Source of the DNA: JBDRNO01 sp043811005 | GTDB taxonomy: Bacteria; Bacteroidota; Bacteroidia; NORP154 | Length of the DNA: 18,108 bases | NCBI GenBank assembly: GCA_043811005.1 | Contig: JBDRNO010000177.1 | Span: forward strand, 1 to 18,108 | Reading direction: 5' to 3' | Part shown: piece by piece, positions 1-8,777 of the stretch | How the letters are laid out: every line of letters starts with the position of its first letter | How positions within the stretch are numbered: position 1 is the stretch's first letter | Notes under the pieces: generated by a model | What the model was told of the DNA's origin: nothing | Database searches by the model: none | What the model saw: only the letters and a program-made list of their open reading frames with translations | Position numbers and translations under genes: made by a program

Positions 1-432
1 TTGAACCTGAGAGGTTATACAGGTTACCTGGTCCCGCAGGAAGACCGGAATGGAGATATAAGAACAGTTTACATGGGAAATACTGGAGCTGCTGTAAATG
101 TGGAACTGGATTTTAATGAGTTAATACGGTTCAATCCCAGGTTTCTACGCAATACCTTCAGGTTTAAAACATACTTTTTCGGAGATGCCGGAGTAATCAA
201 CTATAATTTACCCTATGAATCCCTTGTTTTTGCTGATATAAGAGTAGATGCCGGCATTGGTACTACTTTAACTATCCGCAAATGGGGACCCCTCCAAATG
301 GTAAATCCTTTAACTATACGTTTTGATATACCGCTATTCCTTAACAGGGTGCCCGCCTTTGATGTGCCTGCGGACAGTGATCCAAAATACCTTAACTTCA
401 GGTGGATAATCGGGATTAACAGGTCGTTTTAA
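1..432 (+). CDS. C-terminal part of an Omp85-like outer-membrane beta-barrel protein (5' end outside window)
   Basis: The reading frame is open from the first base, so the TTG at position 1 is probably an internal Leu codon and the gene is cut by the window edge. The 143 visible residues alternate polar and hydrophobic stretches, as transmembrane beta strands do, and end in Phe (NRSF), the usual C-terminal aromatic of outer-membrane barrels. Residues 3-6 read LRGY, matching the VRGF/VRGY loop motif of the Omp85 superfamily (BamA, TamA, surface antigen D15). In that family the motif lies about 140-150 residues before the C-terminus, as it does here. A barrel domain fused to another N-terminal domain is possible and cannot be judged from this fragment. 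It points toward, but is not obviously part of, the polysaccharide locus, since the next gene is on the other strand. The barrel call is good; the exact family is inference. Confidence 0.7.
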   Translation: MNLRGYTGYLVPQEDRNGDIRTVYMGNTGAAVNVELDFNELIRFNPRFLRNTFRFKTYFFGDAGVINYNLPYESLVFADIRVDAGIGTTLTIRKWGPLQMVNPLTIRFDIPLFLNRVPAFDVPADSDPKYLNFRWIIGINRSF

Positions 433-490
433 TGGGAGATGGATTATGAAAGGATGAATGTTGGCTAAACTTTACACACGAAAATCAACT

Positions 491-1966
491 TCACTGAAAC
501 CTTCTTATAACTTTAAAAAACGTTTCGTTGATATCGGGTGATATTTTGAAAAACAGGATCAAGGGAAAAAATATAAGTGAAATGACAATGCAGCGTATAA
601 TAATATCAGTTATATAATTGTCAAATTGGGGAATAAGATCTGTAACAAACAGTGAAATCAATAAAACAAGTATCCCCAAAAGTGTTTTGATGTTAAATGG
701 TTGCATTCTTAATTTTGCTAAAACAAACAAGTAGTTTATCGAATGATAAAGAATGATGGATAATGCTGTTGCCATTGCGGCTCCTTCAATTCCATATATT
801 GGGATTAGTAATAAATTTGTAACAATAGTAATTATCCCTAAAATAAATACAGCAATTGTATCAAACCGGTAATACTTGGAAACCATTATTATTAAACTGT
901 TGACACCCATTATTATAGCAAATAACCTTGACAGTGCAATAAATAATATAACATATCTTCCATCAGCGTATTCAGGTGGCATAACTTTAAAAATATTTTC
1001 AATATTTGCCCAGATACAGATAAAAACAAATCCCCCTAAAAGTAACTGATTGATTGAGGTTTTTCCGTACAATTCATTTACCTTGTCAAACCTTTTGTTT
1101 TTCCAATCAGACGATATTATGGGAAATGAAATTCTATTAATTTCCTTGGCGGGAATAAAAACAAGAGCACTTATGTAAGTCGCAACAGCATATATTGCCG
1201 TATCAGACAAACCCATCAGAAAACCTATCATAATAATATCAATCCTGTTTACTATAATATTCGAGATGCCCGATAAAATTGAAAACAAACCATAATTGGC
1301 TATCAATTTTAATATTCTCGGTTTAAAATATTCTTTGTCCGGCTTAATATGGAATTGCTTGATCACAACCAAATATATTGAAAGTATTAACAAATTAATT
1401 GCAAACAAGTACACGAAGAGGAATAAGAAAATATCAAAATTGATATATCCGAAATAATAAAGTAATATATCGCCAGTCCATAATATCCTGATAAGGACAC
1501 TCCTGAGGAAATTAGACAAAATCGTTCTGTACATTGCCTGGAGAAATGCCTCTAAAACCCCGCAATACAACATAAGAAATGTTAATGGAACAGCATAATA
1601 ATAATTATTCAAAAATAGTTCAGATTGTTCCTTGTATTTGCTGATTATCACATCGTCAAGAACAATGTATAATGTAGTAATTATAAAAAAGCCAATAAGA
1701 GGAATTATTAAACCTAATAATAAAAAACCGTGATGTTTGTTATCATTTGTCTTAAAGAACGGGAAAAATTTGACTAATACCCTGTTAATACCCAATGAAG
1801 AGAATTGCATGTATATAGTAGCTATTGCAATCAAAATTCTCGTTAGCCCAAACTGTTGGGTATCAAAAACATTGGGAAATAATAATACAATATTCACATA
1901 ACCAATAAATACACCTAGGTAATTGACTATTGAATTGAAAAATGCCTGTTTTTTTACTATTCCCAA
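491..1966 (-). CDS. Wzx-like polysaccharide flippase (oligosaccharide flippase family)
   Basis: This is a 491-residue, strongly hydrophobic protein with about 12-14 predicted membrane segments throughout and short charged loops, the size and pattern of the Wzx/RfbX polysaccharide transport family (MOP superfamily). The N-terminus (KKQAFFNSIVNYLG, then a loop with FGLTR and an FFPFF segment) resembles Bacteroidota flippases. The expected role is flipping undecaprenyl-diphosphate-linked repeat units across the inner membrane. The start is TTG at 1964-1966; no in-frame ATG near the N-terminus preserves the first membrane helix, which makes TTG the best choice. The gene is divergent from the glycosyltransferase operon at 2121, with 154 bases between them that may hold both promoters. 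It converges on the barrel gene, and I see no clear terminator hairpin in 433-490. The function class is well supported; the transported substrate is unknown. Confidence 0.9.
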   Translation of the reverse strand: MGIVKKQAFFNSIVNYLGVFIGYVNIVLLFPNVFDTQQFGLTRILIAIATIYMQFSSLGINRVLVKFFPFFKTNDNKHHGFLLLGLIIPLIGFFIITTLYIVLDDVIISKYKEQSELFLNNYYYAVPLTFLMLYCGVLEAFLQAMYRTILSNFLRSVLIRILWTGDILLYYFGYINFDIFLFLFVYLFAINLLILSIYLVVIKQFHIKPDKEYFKPRILKLIANYGLFSILSGISNIIVNRIDIIMIGFLMGLSDTAIYAVATYISALVFIPAKEINRISFPIISSDWKNKRFDKVNELYGKTSINQLLLGGFVFICIWANIENIFKVMPPEYADGRYVILFIALSRLFAIIMGVNSLIIMVSKYYRFDTIAVFILGIITIVTNLLLIPIYGIEGAAMATALSIILYHSINYLFVLAKLRMQPFNIKTLLGILVLLISLFVTDLIPQFDNYITDIIIRCIVISLIFFPLILFFKISPDINETFFKVIRRFQ

Positions 1967-2079
1967 TTCTATATTATTTTATTGAGTTAAAAAAATAATG
2001 ATAATAGTGAGCAAGTCCGCAATTTTAACTATAAAATTTGTAAAATGTTGCATAGCTTGTGAAATTCATGAGTAATCCA

Positions 2080-2099
2080 GGCAAATATGTATATTTGCC
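2080..2099. promoter_or_regulatory. Perfect 9-bp inverted repeat overlapping a TAnnTTTG promoter-like box
   Basis: The arms GGCAAATAT and ATATTTGCC are perfect inverted repeats separated by GT. They lie 21 bases before the ATG at 2121, in the divergent region between the flippase and the glycosyltransferase operon. Within it, TATATTTG (2090-2097) matches the Bacteroidota -7 consensus TAnnTTTG. I see no good TTTG -33 box at the usual spacing of about 19 bases. It could be an operator, a promoter element or a short leader hairpin. Confidence 0.45.
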
Positions 2100-2120
2100 G
2101 TCTAAAACAGAAACAGCATA

Positions 2121-2918
2121 ATGCTCTACATACTTTTACCAGCATATAACGAAGAGGCATCATTGGACAAACTCATTCCTAAAATTGACATTTATTTTAA
2201 AAACACGTTAAAGCTGGATTATCATATCATCGCCTGTAATGACGGTAGCAACGACAGCACATTGATCAAATTACAAGGTGTGGAAACCAACAATTATCCC
2301 ATAACTATTATCAATCATAAATATAACAGAGGATTGGGCGAAACCATCAGAGATCTGTTTGAAAAAGCTGTAGAAATGTCAAATGAAAACGACATTATTA
2401 TAAGGATGGATTGTGACGATACTCATGAACCTGAATTTATTAAAGGGTTGATAGATAAAATTAATCAAGGATACGATGTGGTAATTGCCTCAAGATTTGT
2501 AAAAGGCGGGGGACAGGAGGGATTGGAGGGCTTCAGGAAAATCATCTCTTTAATGGCTAATAAATTTATGAAATTTTTCTTTCCAATTAAAGGGCTAAAA
2601 GAATATTCATCGGGATACAGAGCTTATCGTGTCGGTATAATTAAAAAAGCTATAAATACTTTTGGCAACAACTTCATTCAATTAAAAGGATTAGGATTCA
2701 CCTGTACACTGGAAAAGCTGGTGAAACTGAAAATATTAGGAGCGAAATTTGGTGAAGCTCCTTTTGTTCTCAGGTATCAACAAAAGAAAAGTGAATCCAA
2801 GATGGTGGCATCAATCACTTCCTTCGGCTATTTGATCCTGGTAATTTTGTATTACTGGCCCTTTGGTGGGTGGAAATCACAATTTAGGAAAAGAACAGCA
2901 ACGACTCAACCTCATTAA
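2121..2918 (+). CDS. Family 2 glycosyltransferase (GT-A, dolichyl-phosphate mannose synthase-like)
   Basis: This 265-residue protein begins directly with the GT2 nucleotide-binding strand: LPAYNEE at residues 6-12, NDGSND at 40-45, and the metal-binding DxD-type motif in MDCDD at 96-100. The later ASRF segment at 123-126 also fits the family. A single hydrophobic segment around 234-251 (FGYLILVILYYWPFGGW) near the C-terminus could anchor it to the inner membrane. The layout resembles enzymes that load sugars on polyprenyl phosphate or extend lipid-linked oligosaccharides. It is the first gene of the plus-strand operon, preceded by the inverted repeat at 2080-2099. Its TAA is followed without any gap by the ATG of the methyltransferase, suggesting translational coupling. 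Donor and acceptor sugars cannot be predicted. Confidence 0.92.
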   Translation: MLYILLPAYNEEASLDKLIPKIDIYFKNTLKLDYHIIACNDGSNDSTLIKLQGVETNNYPITIINHKYNRGLGETIRDLFEKAVEMSNENDIIIRMDCDDTHEPEFIKGLIDKINQGYDVVIASRFVKGGGQEGLEGFRKIISLMANKFMKFFFPIKGLKEYSSGYRAYRVGIIKKAINTFGNNFIQLKGLGFTCTLEKLVKLKILGAKFGEAPFVLRYQQKKSESKMVASITSFGYLILVILYYWPFGGWKSQFRKRTATTQPH

Positions 2919-3752
2919 ATGCAGAAAACCATTAAAGATGTAAAAAACTTCTGGGAGAATAACCCACTCTTTAGCGGTGAAAGTGATTTCAAAGTTGGGT
3001 CAAAAGAGTTCTTCGAAGACCATAAAAAAACATATTATAACGATGTATTTGCCGGTAATTTTGATGATTCGCTTTTTATTCCAAAGAACTTAGAGAAGGC
3101 AACAGTCCTGGATTTAGGATGTGGTGTGGGATTCTGGACAATAGAGATTCAACAAAGAAGAAAATGCAAAGCGTTTTATAGTTGTGATATTACTCAAAAA
3201 GCGATTGATATTACAAAAAAGCGCTTAGAAATTTATGGACCTACAGCAAATCTGTCAATTCAAAACGCTGAAACCTTATCTTATGAAAATGGCTTTTTTG
3301 ACCATGTAAATTGCCAGGGAGTGATACATCACACACCAAATACTGATAAAGCAATTCAAGAGATTGCAAGGATTTTGATAAAAGGTGGTACTGCAAGTAT
3401 TTCAGTGTATTACAGAAACTTTTTATTAAGAAACTGGCCAAATTTCTCTTACATTGGAAAACTTATATCAAAACTGGGAGGCGGTTTAAAGGGACGCGGC
3501 AGAGAATCAATACTCAATATAAAAAATATTGATGAAATAACACGGTTATATGATGGAGAAAACAATCCTATTGGAAAGTCATATACTAAAATTAAAATAA
3601 TGCAAATGCTAACACCTTTCTTTGAAATTGAACGCTCGTTTTGTTTCTTTTTTCCTGCCAGGGCTCTTCCAATAAAAATACCAAAACCATTTCACCGGTT
3701 TCTGGCAAAGAATATGGGTTTTATGTTACATCTAAATCTTATTAAAAAATAA
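2919..3752 (+). CDS. Class I SAM-dependent methyltransferase
   Basis: This is a 277-residue protein with a Methyltransf_11-type Rossmann core. Motif I is VLDLGCGVGFW (residues 63-73), the acidic residue ending strand 2 is in SCD (88-90), and the post-motif segment FDHVNCQGVIHHTPN (127-141) is typical of the class. It transfers a methyl group from S-adenosylmethionine. Given the neighbours, a sugar hydroxyl, amino or carboxyl group of the polysaccharide is the likely acceptor, but this is inference. The C-terminal third is rich in aromatic and basic residues and may bind a lipid-linked or membrane substrate. The ATG follows the previous stop codon with no spacer, and only 2 bases separate its stop from the AsnB start, so it is embedded in the operon. 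Confidence 0.9.
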   Translation: MQKTIKDVKNFWENNPLFSGESDFKVGSKEFFEDHKKTYYNDVFAGNFDDSLFIPKNLEKATVLDLGCGVGFWTIEIQQRRKCKAFYSCDITQKAIDITKKRLEIYGPTANLSIQNAETLSYENGFFDHVNCQGVIHHTPNTDKAIQEIARILIKGGTASISVYYRNFLLRNWPNFSYIGKLISKLGGGLKGRGRESILNIKNIDEITRLYDGENNPIGKSYTKIKIMQMLTPFFEIERSFCFFFPARALPIKIPKPFHRFLAKNMGFMLHLNLIKK

Positions 3753-3754
3753 TC

Positions 3755-5632
3755 ATGTGTGGTTTAGCCGGATTTTTTTCTTGTGATCATAATGACAGGG
3801 CGGTAATTATCAATTATATGCTAGATACTATCGCCCACAGAGGGCCTGACGATAGAAACAGCTTACATATTGATGATACATCATTAGGACATGTAAGATT
3901 ATCAATTATTGATATTGAGTTTGGAAAACAACCAATGACCTCTGATGATGGCAGATTTACATTGATCTTTAATGGAGAGATATACAATTACCTGGAATTA
4001 AAAAAAGAATTATCTGTAAAAGGACACCGGTTTAAAACCTCATCAGACACTGAGGTCCTCTTGCATCTGTACATTGAATACGGCAAAGAAATGCTTAATC
4101 TGATTAATGGAATGTTTGCTTTTGTGATCTATGATAAAAAAGAGAAAATCTCATTTTTAGCACGCGACCATTTTGGAATAAAACCGTTGTATTATTATTG
4201 CGATAATGATGTTTTTGTTTTTGCCTCTGAAATTAAAGCTTTGCTAAAACACCCGCAAATAAATGCTCATGTCAATAATGACTCATTATTTGAATACTTA
4301 ACTTTTCAGATGGTATTGGATGAGCAAACATTATTTAAAGGTATTCAAAAATTAGAACCCGCATCGTACATTACCGTTAGAGACAACAAAATAATCGAAA
4401 AAAAGAAATACTGGCAGATAGATTTTACTATTGATAATACTAAAAGTGAGAATGAATTTGCAGAAGAATTATTATTGTTGCTTGATAATTCTCTCTCTAT
4501 CCAAATACGTTCTGATGTTCCCCTAGGTAGTCACTTGAGTGGTGGAACAGACTCCAGTATTGTCGCCACGCTTGGTTCTAAATACCATGGGGGTAATATT
4601 AAAACTTTTACAGGCAGCTTTAAAGAGGATATAATATATGATGAAACAAGGTATGCGAAAATTGTAAGCGATTCTATCAATAGCACTCATTATGAGATAT
4701 TTCCCACTCATGATGACTTTGTCAATATCTTTGAAACCCTGGTATACCACATGGATGAACCTGCAGCCGGGCCGGGATTATTCCCACAGTATATGGTTTC
4801 CAAGTTAGCTTCTAAAGAAGTAAAAGTTGTATTGGGAGGGCAAGGAGGGGATGAAGTGTTTGGCGGCTATGCCAGATATGCCGTTGCCTATCTCGAGCAA
4901 TGCCTCAAAGGGTCAATATTTGAAACCCAGGAGGAAGGCCAGCATGTGGTAACTTTATCTTCCATAATACCTAATATGGCGCTTCTTAAGGAATACACCG
5001 GTATGATAAAACATCAATTTTCTGATGGTATGTTCGGAGATATGGACAGGAGATATTACCGCCTTATTGACAGAGCTATAAACCTGAATTTCAATTATAA
5101 CAAAGATTTCCTTAGTCAACGGAATGAAGATGTACTTTTTGGAAAATTTTCTGATATTTTTAACCATCCTGACACAAAATCTTATTTTAATAAGATGAAT
5201 CATTTTGACATTAAAACATTGCTTCCTGCGTTATTACATGTTGAAGACAGAGTGAGTATGGCTGTTTCACTCGAATCAAGAGTCCCTCTACTAGATAAAC
5301 GGATCGTTGAATTAGCTGCAAGAATGCCTCCAACAATGAAATTTGCAGGTGGAAAGACAAAATATATGCTCCTGCAGGCTGTCAAGGACATTCTCCCAAA
5401 GGAGATCATCAACCGTAAGGACAAGATGGGTTTCCCCGTACCTTTCAATGAGTGGCTGGCAGGTCCCTTAAAGGAATATGCGCTGGATATTCTTACAGGC
5501 AAAAGCGCAAGAGAAAGAGGGATCTTTAATATTGATCAGATTGAAAAACAAATTCAAACCAGCTCAAAATTTGGAAGAGGTTTATGGGGAGCTTTAAATA
5601 TTGAAACATGGTATCGTAAGTTTATTGATTAA
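3755..5632 (+). CDS. asnB: Glutamine-dependent asparagine synthase-like amidotransferase
   Basis: This 625-residue protein has both AsnB domains. The N-terminal class II glutamine amidotransferase has catalytic Cys2 (MCGLAGF), AHRGPDD at 27-33 and FNGEIYNY at 72-79. The C-terminal ATP-pyrophosphatase domain carries the PPi-binding loop SGGTDSS at 262-268 and further family segments such as LGGQGGDEVFGGYARY. AsnB paralogues in surface-polysaccharide loci are thought to amidate uronic acids or other carboxylated sugars rather than make free asparagine. Its place between a methyltransferase and a NodB-like deacetylase favours that role here, though the biosynthetic enzyme cannot be excluded. The TAA overlaps the next ATG by one base (TAATG), a strong sign of coupled translation. 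The symbol follows family naming only. Confidence 0.93.
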   Translation: MCGLAGFFSCDHNDRAVIINYMLDTIAHRGPDDRNSLHIDDTSLGHVRLSIIDIEFGKQPMTSDDGRFTLIFNGEIYNYLELKKELSVKGHRFKTSSDTEVLLHLYIEYGKEMLNLINGMFAFVIYDKKEKISFLARDHFGIKPLYYYCDNDVFVFASEIKALLKHPQINAHVNNDSLFEYLTFQMVLDEQTLFKGIQKLEPASYITVRDNKIIEKKKYWQIDFTIDNTKSENEFAEELLLLLDNSLSIQIRSDVPLGSHLSGGTDSSIVATLGSKYHGGNIKTFTGSFKEDIIYDETRYAKIVSDSINSTHYEIFPTHDDFVNIFETLVYHMDEPAAGPGLFPQYMVSKLASKEVKVVLGGQGGDEVFGGYARYAVAYLEQCLKGSIFETQEEGQHVVTLSSIIPNMALLKEYTGMIKHQFSDGMFGDMDRRYYRLIDRAINLNFNYNKDFLSQRNEDVLFGKFSDIFNHPDTKSYFNKMNHFDIKTLLPALLHVEDRVSMAVSLESRVPLLDKRIVELAARMPPTMKFAGGKTKYMLLQAVKDILPKEIINRKDKMGFPVPFNEWLAGPLKEYALDILTGKSARERGIFNIDQIEKQIQTSSKFGRGLWGALNIETWYRKFID

Positions 5633-6960
5633 TGTTATACATACAAACCAACTTAGAAAACCCCAACTGGTTAAAATATATCCTTCAGGAATTTAAGCGA
5701 ATTAACTGCGCACTTTTTGATATTGAAATAATCAGTACAAATCAAAAAATAAATTCAAACTATATCATCCATTATTCATCAAAACCAGAAGGAAAAGTAA
5801 ACATAGTAAACTGCTCTCATATCATGCCCAACAGGATGATAAGTTATATTAAAGATGACTTATTCGTATTACAAGGTACTGAAACAACTGATATGCTTTT
5901 TTCATGCAATTTTGATCTCCTGTGGAATTCATTTGTGTTTCTTTCCCGTTTAGAAGAATATGATCATGAAAATTCAGGTAAGAAAATCCATAGTTATTGT
6001 TCCAGGCACCCAAGAAAAGATAAAAACAGCTTTGATATTCCAATTGTTAACAAGCTCTTCAATATTCTTGAAGAATTGATCAAAAAGAATTTTCCATCTT
6101 TGAATTTTGGGAAAAGCGATAAACCAATTATAGAACTATCACATGATTTGGATTACCTTAATAAAACCTTACGGTTACGCATAAAACAGACAGCATTTAA
6201 TACTTACAATACTATCAGGTCTATTTTTTTACCCATTTCATTTTTATCCAATTTAAAGAAAACTATTTTGTTCTTTTTCACATCTCCATCCTACTGGTGT
6301 TTTGATTATTGGGAAGAACTTGAGAAAAAATATAACAAACGCTCAGTGTTTTACGTTTATGCAAATACTTTACAAAAAAATTTCAAAAGCAGGTTAATTG
6401 ACCCTTCCTATAAGATCAATAATAACAAGAAATTGATAAATAAACTTAAATACCTTATTGACGAGGGTTTTGAGATAGGACTTCACGGAAGTCTACAGAG
6501 TGCTGCAAATGAAAATCTACTTAAAACAGAAAAAGAATTGTTAGAAAGTATGTTAGGAAAAGAAGTTATAAAAACAAGGCAACATTGGTTAAGTTATGAA
6601 GAAAACAAAACCCCATATATACACAATAAATATTTCAAATTTGATTCATCAGTTGCATGGAATGACAGAATGGGCTTCAGGGCAGGATGTGCAAGCATGT
6701 ACAGACCTTATGACCATAAAAATCAAACTGCTTTTGTTTTTTTCGAAATACCACAAGTGGTAATGGATTCAAACATTTATGATTATGGGGCAAAACATTT
6801 AAAAAACCTGAAAACAAAAGCAATATCTTTTATAAATGAATTGAAAAACTATAAAAGTGCTCATGTTGCAATTTCTTGGCATCAAAGAGTATGCTGTAGT
6901 GATTATAACTGGCATGGTATATACGAAAAGATTTTAAGTGTTGAAAAAAATAATTTTTAA
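5632..6960 (+). CDS. NodB-like polysaccharide deacetylase family protein
   Basis: This 442-residue protein has an N-terminal region of about 160 residues without recognised motifs, followed by a NodB-like deacetylase domain. Visible catalytic elements are HDLD at 171-174 (metal-binding Asp), GLHGS at 283-287 (His285 in place of the usual HxxxH loop), RQHW at 316-319, and SWHQ at 415-418 (the late His). This arrangement is known from Bacteroidota polysaccharide clusters annotated as polysaccharide deacetylases. The expected reaction is removal of N-acetyl (or O-acetyl) groups from a sugar. There is no signal peptide, so it probably acts in the cytoplasm on precursors or lipid-linked intermediates. 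It overlaps the AsnB stop by one base. The divergent H-x-G loop makes activity less certain than fold. Confidence 0.8.
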   Translation: MLYIQTNLENPNWLKYILQEFKRINCALFDIEIISTNQKINSNYIIHYSSKPEGKVNIVNCSHIMPNRMISYIKDDLFVLQGTETTDMLFSCNFDLLWNSFVFLSRLEEYDHENSGKKIHSYCSRHPRKDKNSFDIPIVNKLFNILEELIKKNFPSLNFGKSDKPIIELSHDLDYLNKTLRLRIKQTAFNTYNTIRSIFLPISFLSNLKKTILFFFTSPSYWCFDYWEELEKKYNKRSVFYVYANTLQKNFKSRLIDPSYKINNNKKLINKLKYLIDEGFEIGLHGSLQSAANENLLKTEKELLESMLGKEVIKTRQHWLSYEENKTPYIHNKYFKFDSSVAWNDRMGFRAGCASMYRPYDHKNQTAFVFFEIPQVVMDSNIYDYGAKHLKNLKTKAISFINELKNYKSAHVAISWHQRVCCSDYNWHGIYEKILSVEKNNF

Positions 6961-6980
6961 AGCATTAATATTCCAAAATC

Positions 6981-7109
6981 ATGATTAGGATACGTACTTT
7001 AATAGGAAACATACCATATATTGGCAGATATATTTTCCCTCAAACCACTATTACAGATATAAATACGAGATTCAAAGATTATCTGAGAAGATGGGGATAT
7101 GCGATTTAA
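6981..7109 (+). other. Possible 42-codon ORF or gene remnant upstream of the toroid protein gene
   Basis: An ATG-started ORF of 42 codons fills most of the 164-base gap between the deacetylase and the next gene. Its peptide begins MIRIRTLIGN and ends RRWGYAI; it is basic, has no signal peptide, and I do not recognise it. It is in the same frame as the following gene, separated by its TAA and five codons before the TTG start at 7125. It could be a leader peptide, an N-terminal extension lost to a stop codon, a decayed gene, or chance. There is no strong ribosome-binding site. Coding status is uncertain. Confidence 0.3.
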
Positions 7110-7124
7110 AATAATAGTATAACA

Positions 7125-8777
7125 TTGAATATTTATAAAGAAATATTAAAGCAAAACATACCCAAGTTATTGAATTTATACGATCTTGACCCTTCTTCAA
7201 TAACTTACGGCAACGGTGACAGGTTATTCTGGGGGTGGAAGGTTTCCGACTTCACAAATGCAACAATGCAGGGAGGTGTTAATAGCTTGGCAATTGCTAT
7301 CAAGCTCGACATTGTGGATAATAAAGAATTTATCCTAAAGGTAATTGATGGGGCAATAAAAGCTATAGATTCAGTCAAAGATAAAAAAGGCGCTTTACAA
7401 GAGGCATACCCCTCAGAACATTCCTTTTGCGTTACAGCTCTTGTAGCTTTTGATGTTCTTTCTGCTATAAAACATCTGAATAATGAGATATCTTCTGAAA
7501 AGAAAAACGAATATCTAGGTATTATCAAGCCATTAATTACTTTTATTACTGAAACTGATGAAGACCATGCAATCATATCAAATCACCTGGCTACTGCCGT
7601 TGCTGCCATAATTTTATGGAACAGGCTATATAATGACAACAATTACAGGTATAAAAAACTACTTGATATAATTTACAAAAACCAATCAAAAGAAGGTTGG
7701 TACAAAGAATACGATGGCGCTGACCCCGGATATGAGACACTATGTTTATATTACCTTTCATCAGCATTTTACAACTCAAACAATGGTTTAGATGATATAA
7801 GTGATTCTCAAAAAAGTATTCATACCCATGTAAACACCAAAGAAGAAACAGGGAAAATTAAACTTAAGGAAAGTATAATTAAATCCGCCACTTTTCTTAA
7901 GCACTTTATACATCCCGACCATACAATAGGCGGATTATACGGATCAAGAAATACTGAGGTCTATTACCCGGGTGGGATTATTGCTCTTTCTAATCTTTCG
8001 AATGATTTTGCTCTTATAGCTAAAGAGTTAGAAAAAGGCATAATAAACAGCAACCACCTTCTGCCACAAAATATCGATAGTGGAAACTACATACCATATA
8101 TCAACTCTTATGCCTATGCAGCATTGCATTATGATAAAAATAAAGATATAATTAATTCAGGTACTGAACAAACAGTGTTCGAGAACACCTTTGAAAAAGA
8201 TTTTAAAGAAGCAGGTATATTTTTAAAATCAAGTAAAAACTATTTTGTTATTATCAGTTACAAAAAAGGCGGTACCTTAAAAGTATTCAATAAAAAAAAT
8301 AACAAAATTGACATTGAAGATGGAGGAATATACGGGGAATTAAAGGATGGTACAAAATTTTCTTCTCAGGCATTTGTTGATGCAAAATCATTCAATAATT
8401 ATGAAATAAGGGTAAATTTCTACAAGCTAAATAATGCCTATCCAACCCCCTCTTCTTTTATTATCCTAAGAATATTAGCATTTACATTTTTTAAATCTTT
8501 AACAATAGGTAAATTTTTTAAGAAATATATTGTCAGAAAGCTTATGAGAAGTAAGAAAAGAGTTAATGGTAGAGGCATAAGGAAATTTATTTTCGAGGAA
8601 GAAAAAATATTCGTTGAAGAATCAATCATCACGCCAAGAAATTTGAAATTCATAAAGCACATTGGGAAGTTTAGAGCAATCCATATGGCCTCTTCTGGCT
8701 ACTTTTTAAAACAAATATTAGAAGAACCTGTTAAATCACAAATCGTAGAATTTAATAATGTTAATTCCAAGATTTAA
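7125..8777 (+). CDS. Predicted alpha/alpha-toroid carbohydrate enzyme (heparinase-like layout, specificity unknown)
   Basis: This 550-residue protein has an N-terminal half of paired helices with conserved-looking acidic and aromatic clusters: WGWKVSDF (36-43), EAYPSEHSF (93-101), NHLATAVAAI (153-162), YDGADPGYETL (196-206) and YGSRNTEVYYPGG (272-284). The C-terminal portion, from about 365, is rich in beta strands. That order, helical toroid then beta sandwich, is seen in heparinase II/III and related polysaccharide lyases and in some epimerases and hydrolases; I assign the fold class only. There is no signal peptide, although a hydrophobic stretch lies near 444-457. The start is TTG at 7125; the next in-frame ATG would remove the WGWK segment. 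The end overlaps the aminotransferase gene by 20 bases. It may edit or cleave the polymer made by the locus (inference). Residues 220-245 look like a low-conservation insertion. Confidence 0.6.
   Translation: MNIYKEILKQNIPKLLNLYDLDPSSITYGNGDRLFWGWKVSDFTNATMQGGVNSLAIAIKLDIVDNKEFILKVIDGAIKAIDSVKDKKGALQEAYPSEHSFCVTALVAFDVLSAIKHLNNEISSEKKNEYLGIIKPLITFITETDEDHAIISNHLATAVAAIILWNRLYNDNNYRYKKLLDIIYKNQSKEGWYKEYDGADPGYETLCLYYLSSAFYNSNNGLDDISDSQKSIHTHVNTKEETGKIKLKESIIKSATFLKHFIHPDHTIGGLYGSRNTEVYYPGGIIALSNLSNDFALIAKELEKGIINSNHLLPQNIDSGNYIPYINSYAYAALHYDKNKDIINSGTEQTVFENTFEKDFKEAGIFLKSSKNYFVIISYKKGGTLKVFNKKNNKIDIEDGGIYGELKDGTKFSSQAFVDAKSFNNYEIRVNFYKLNNAYPTPSSFIILRILAFTFFKSLTIGKFFKKYIVRKLMRSKKRVNGRGIRKFIFEEEKIFVEESIITPRNLKFIKHIGKFRAIHMASSGYFLKQILEEPVKSQIVEFNNVNSKI

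Noticed and set aside
3241..3441. Minus-strand ORF inside the methyltransferase gene
   Set aside because: It lies wholly opposite a gene with clear SAM-binding motifs and its product has no recognisable features; treated as a shadow.
5200..5502. 100-codon minus-strand ORF within the AsnB gene
   Set aside because: The opposite strand encodes the conserved ATP-pyrophosphatase domain, and the peptide resembles no known protein.
7205..7576. 123-codon minus-strand ORF opposite the toroid protein gene
   Set aside because: The plus-strand frame is far longer and continues with motif-like conserved clusters; the antisense peptide has none.
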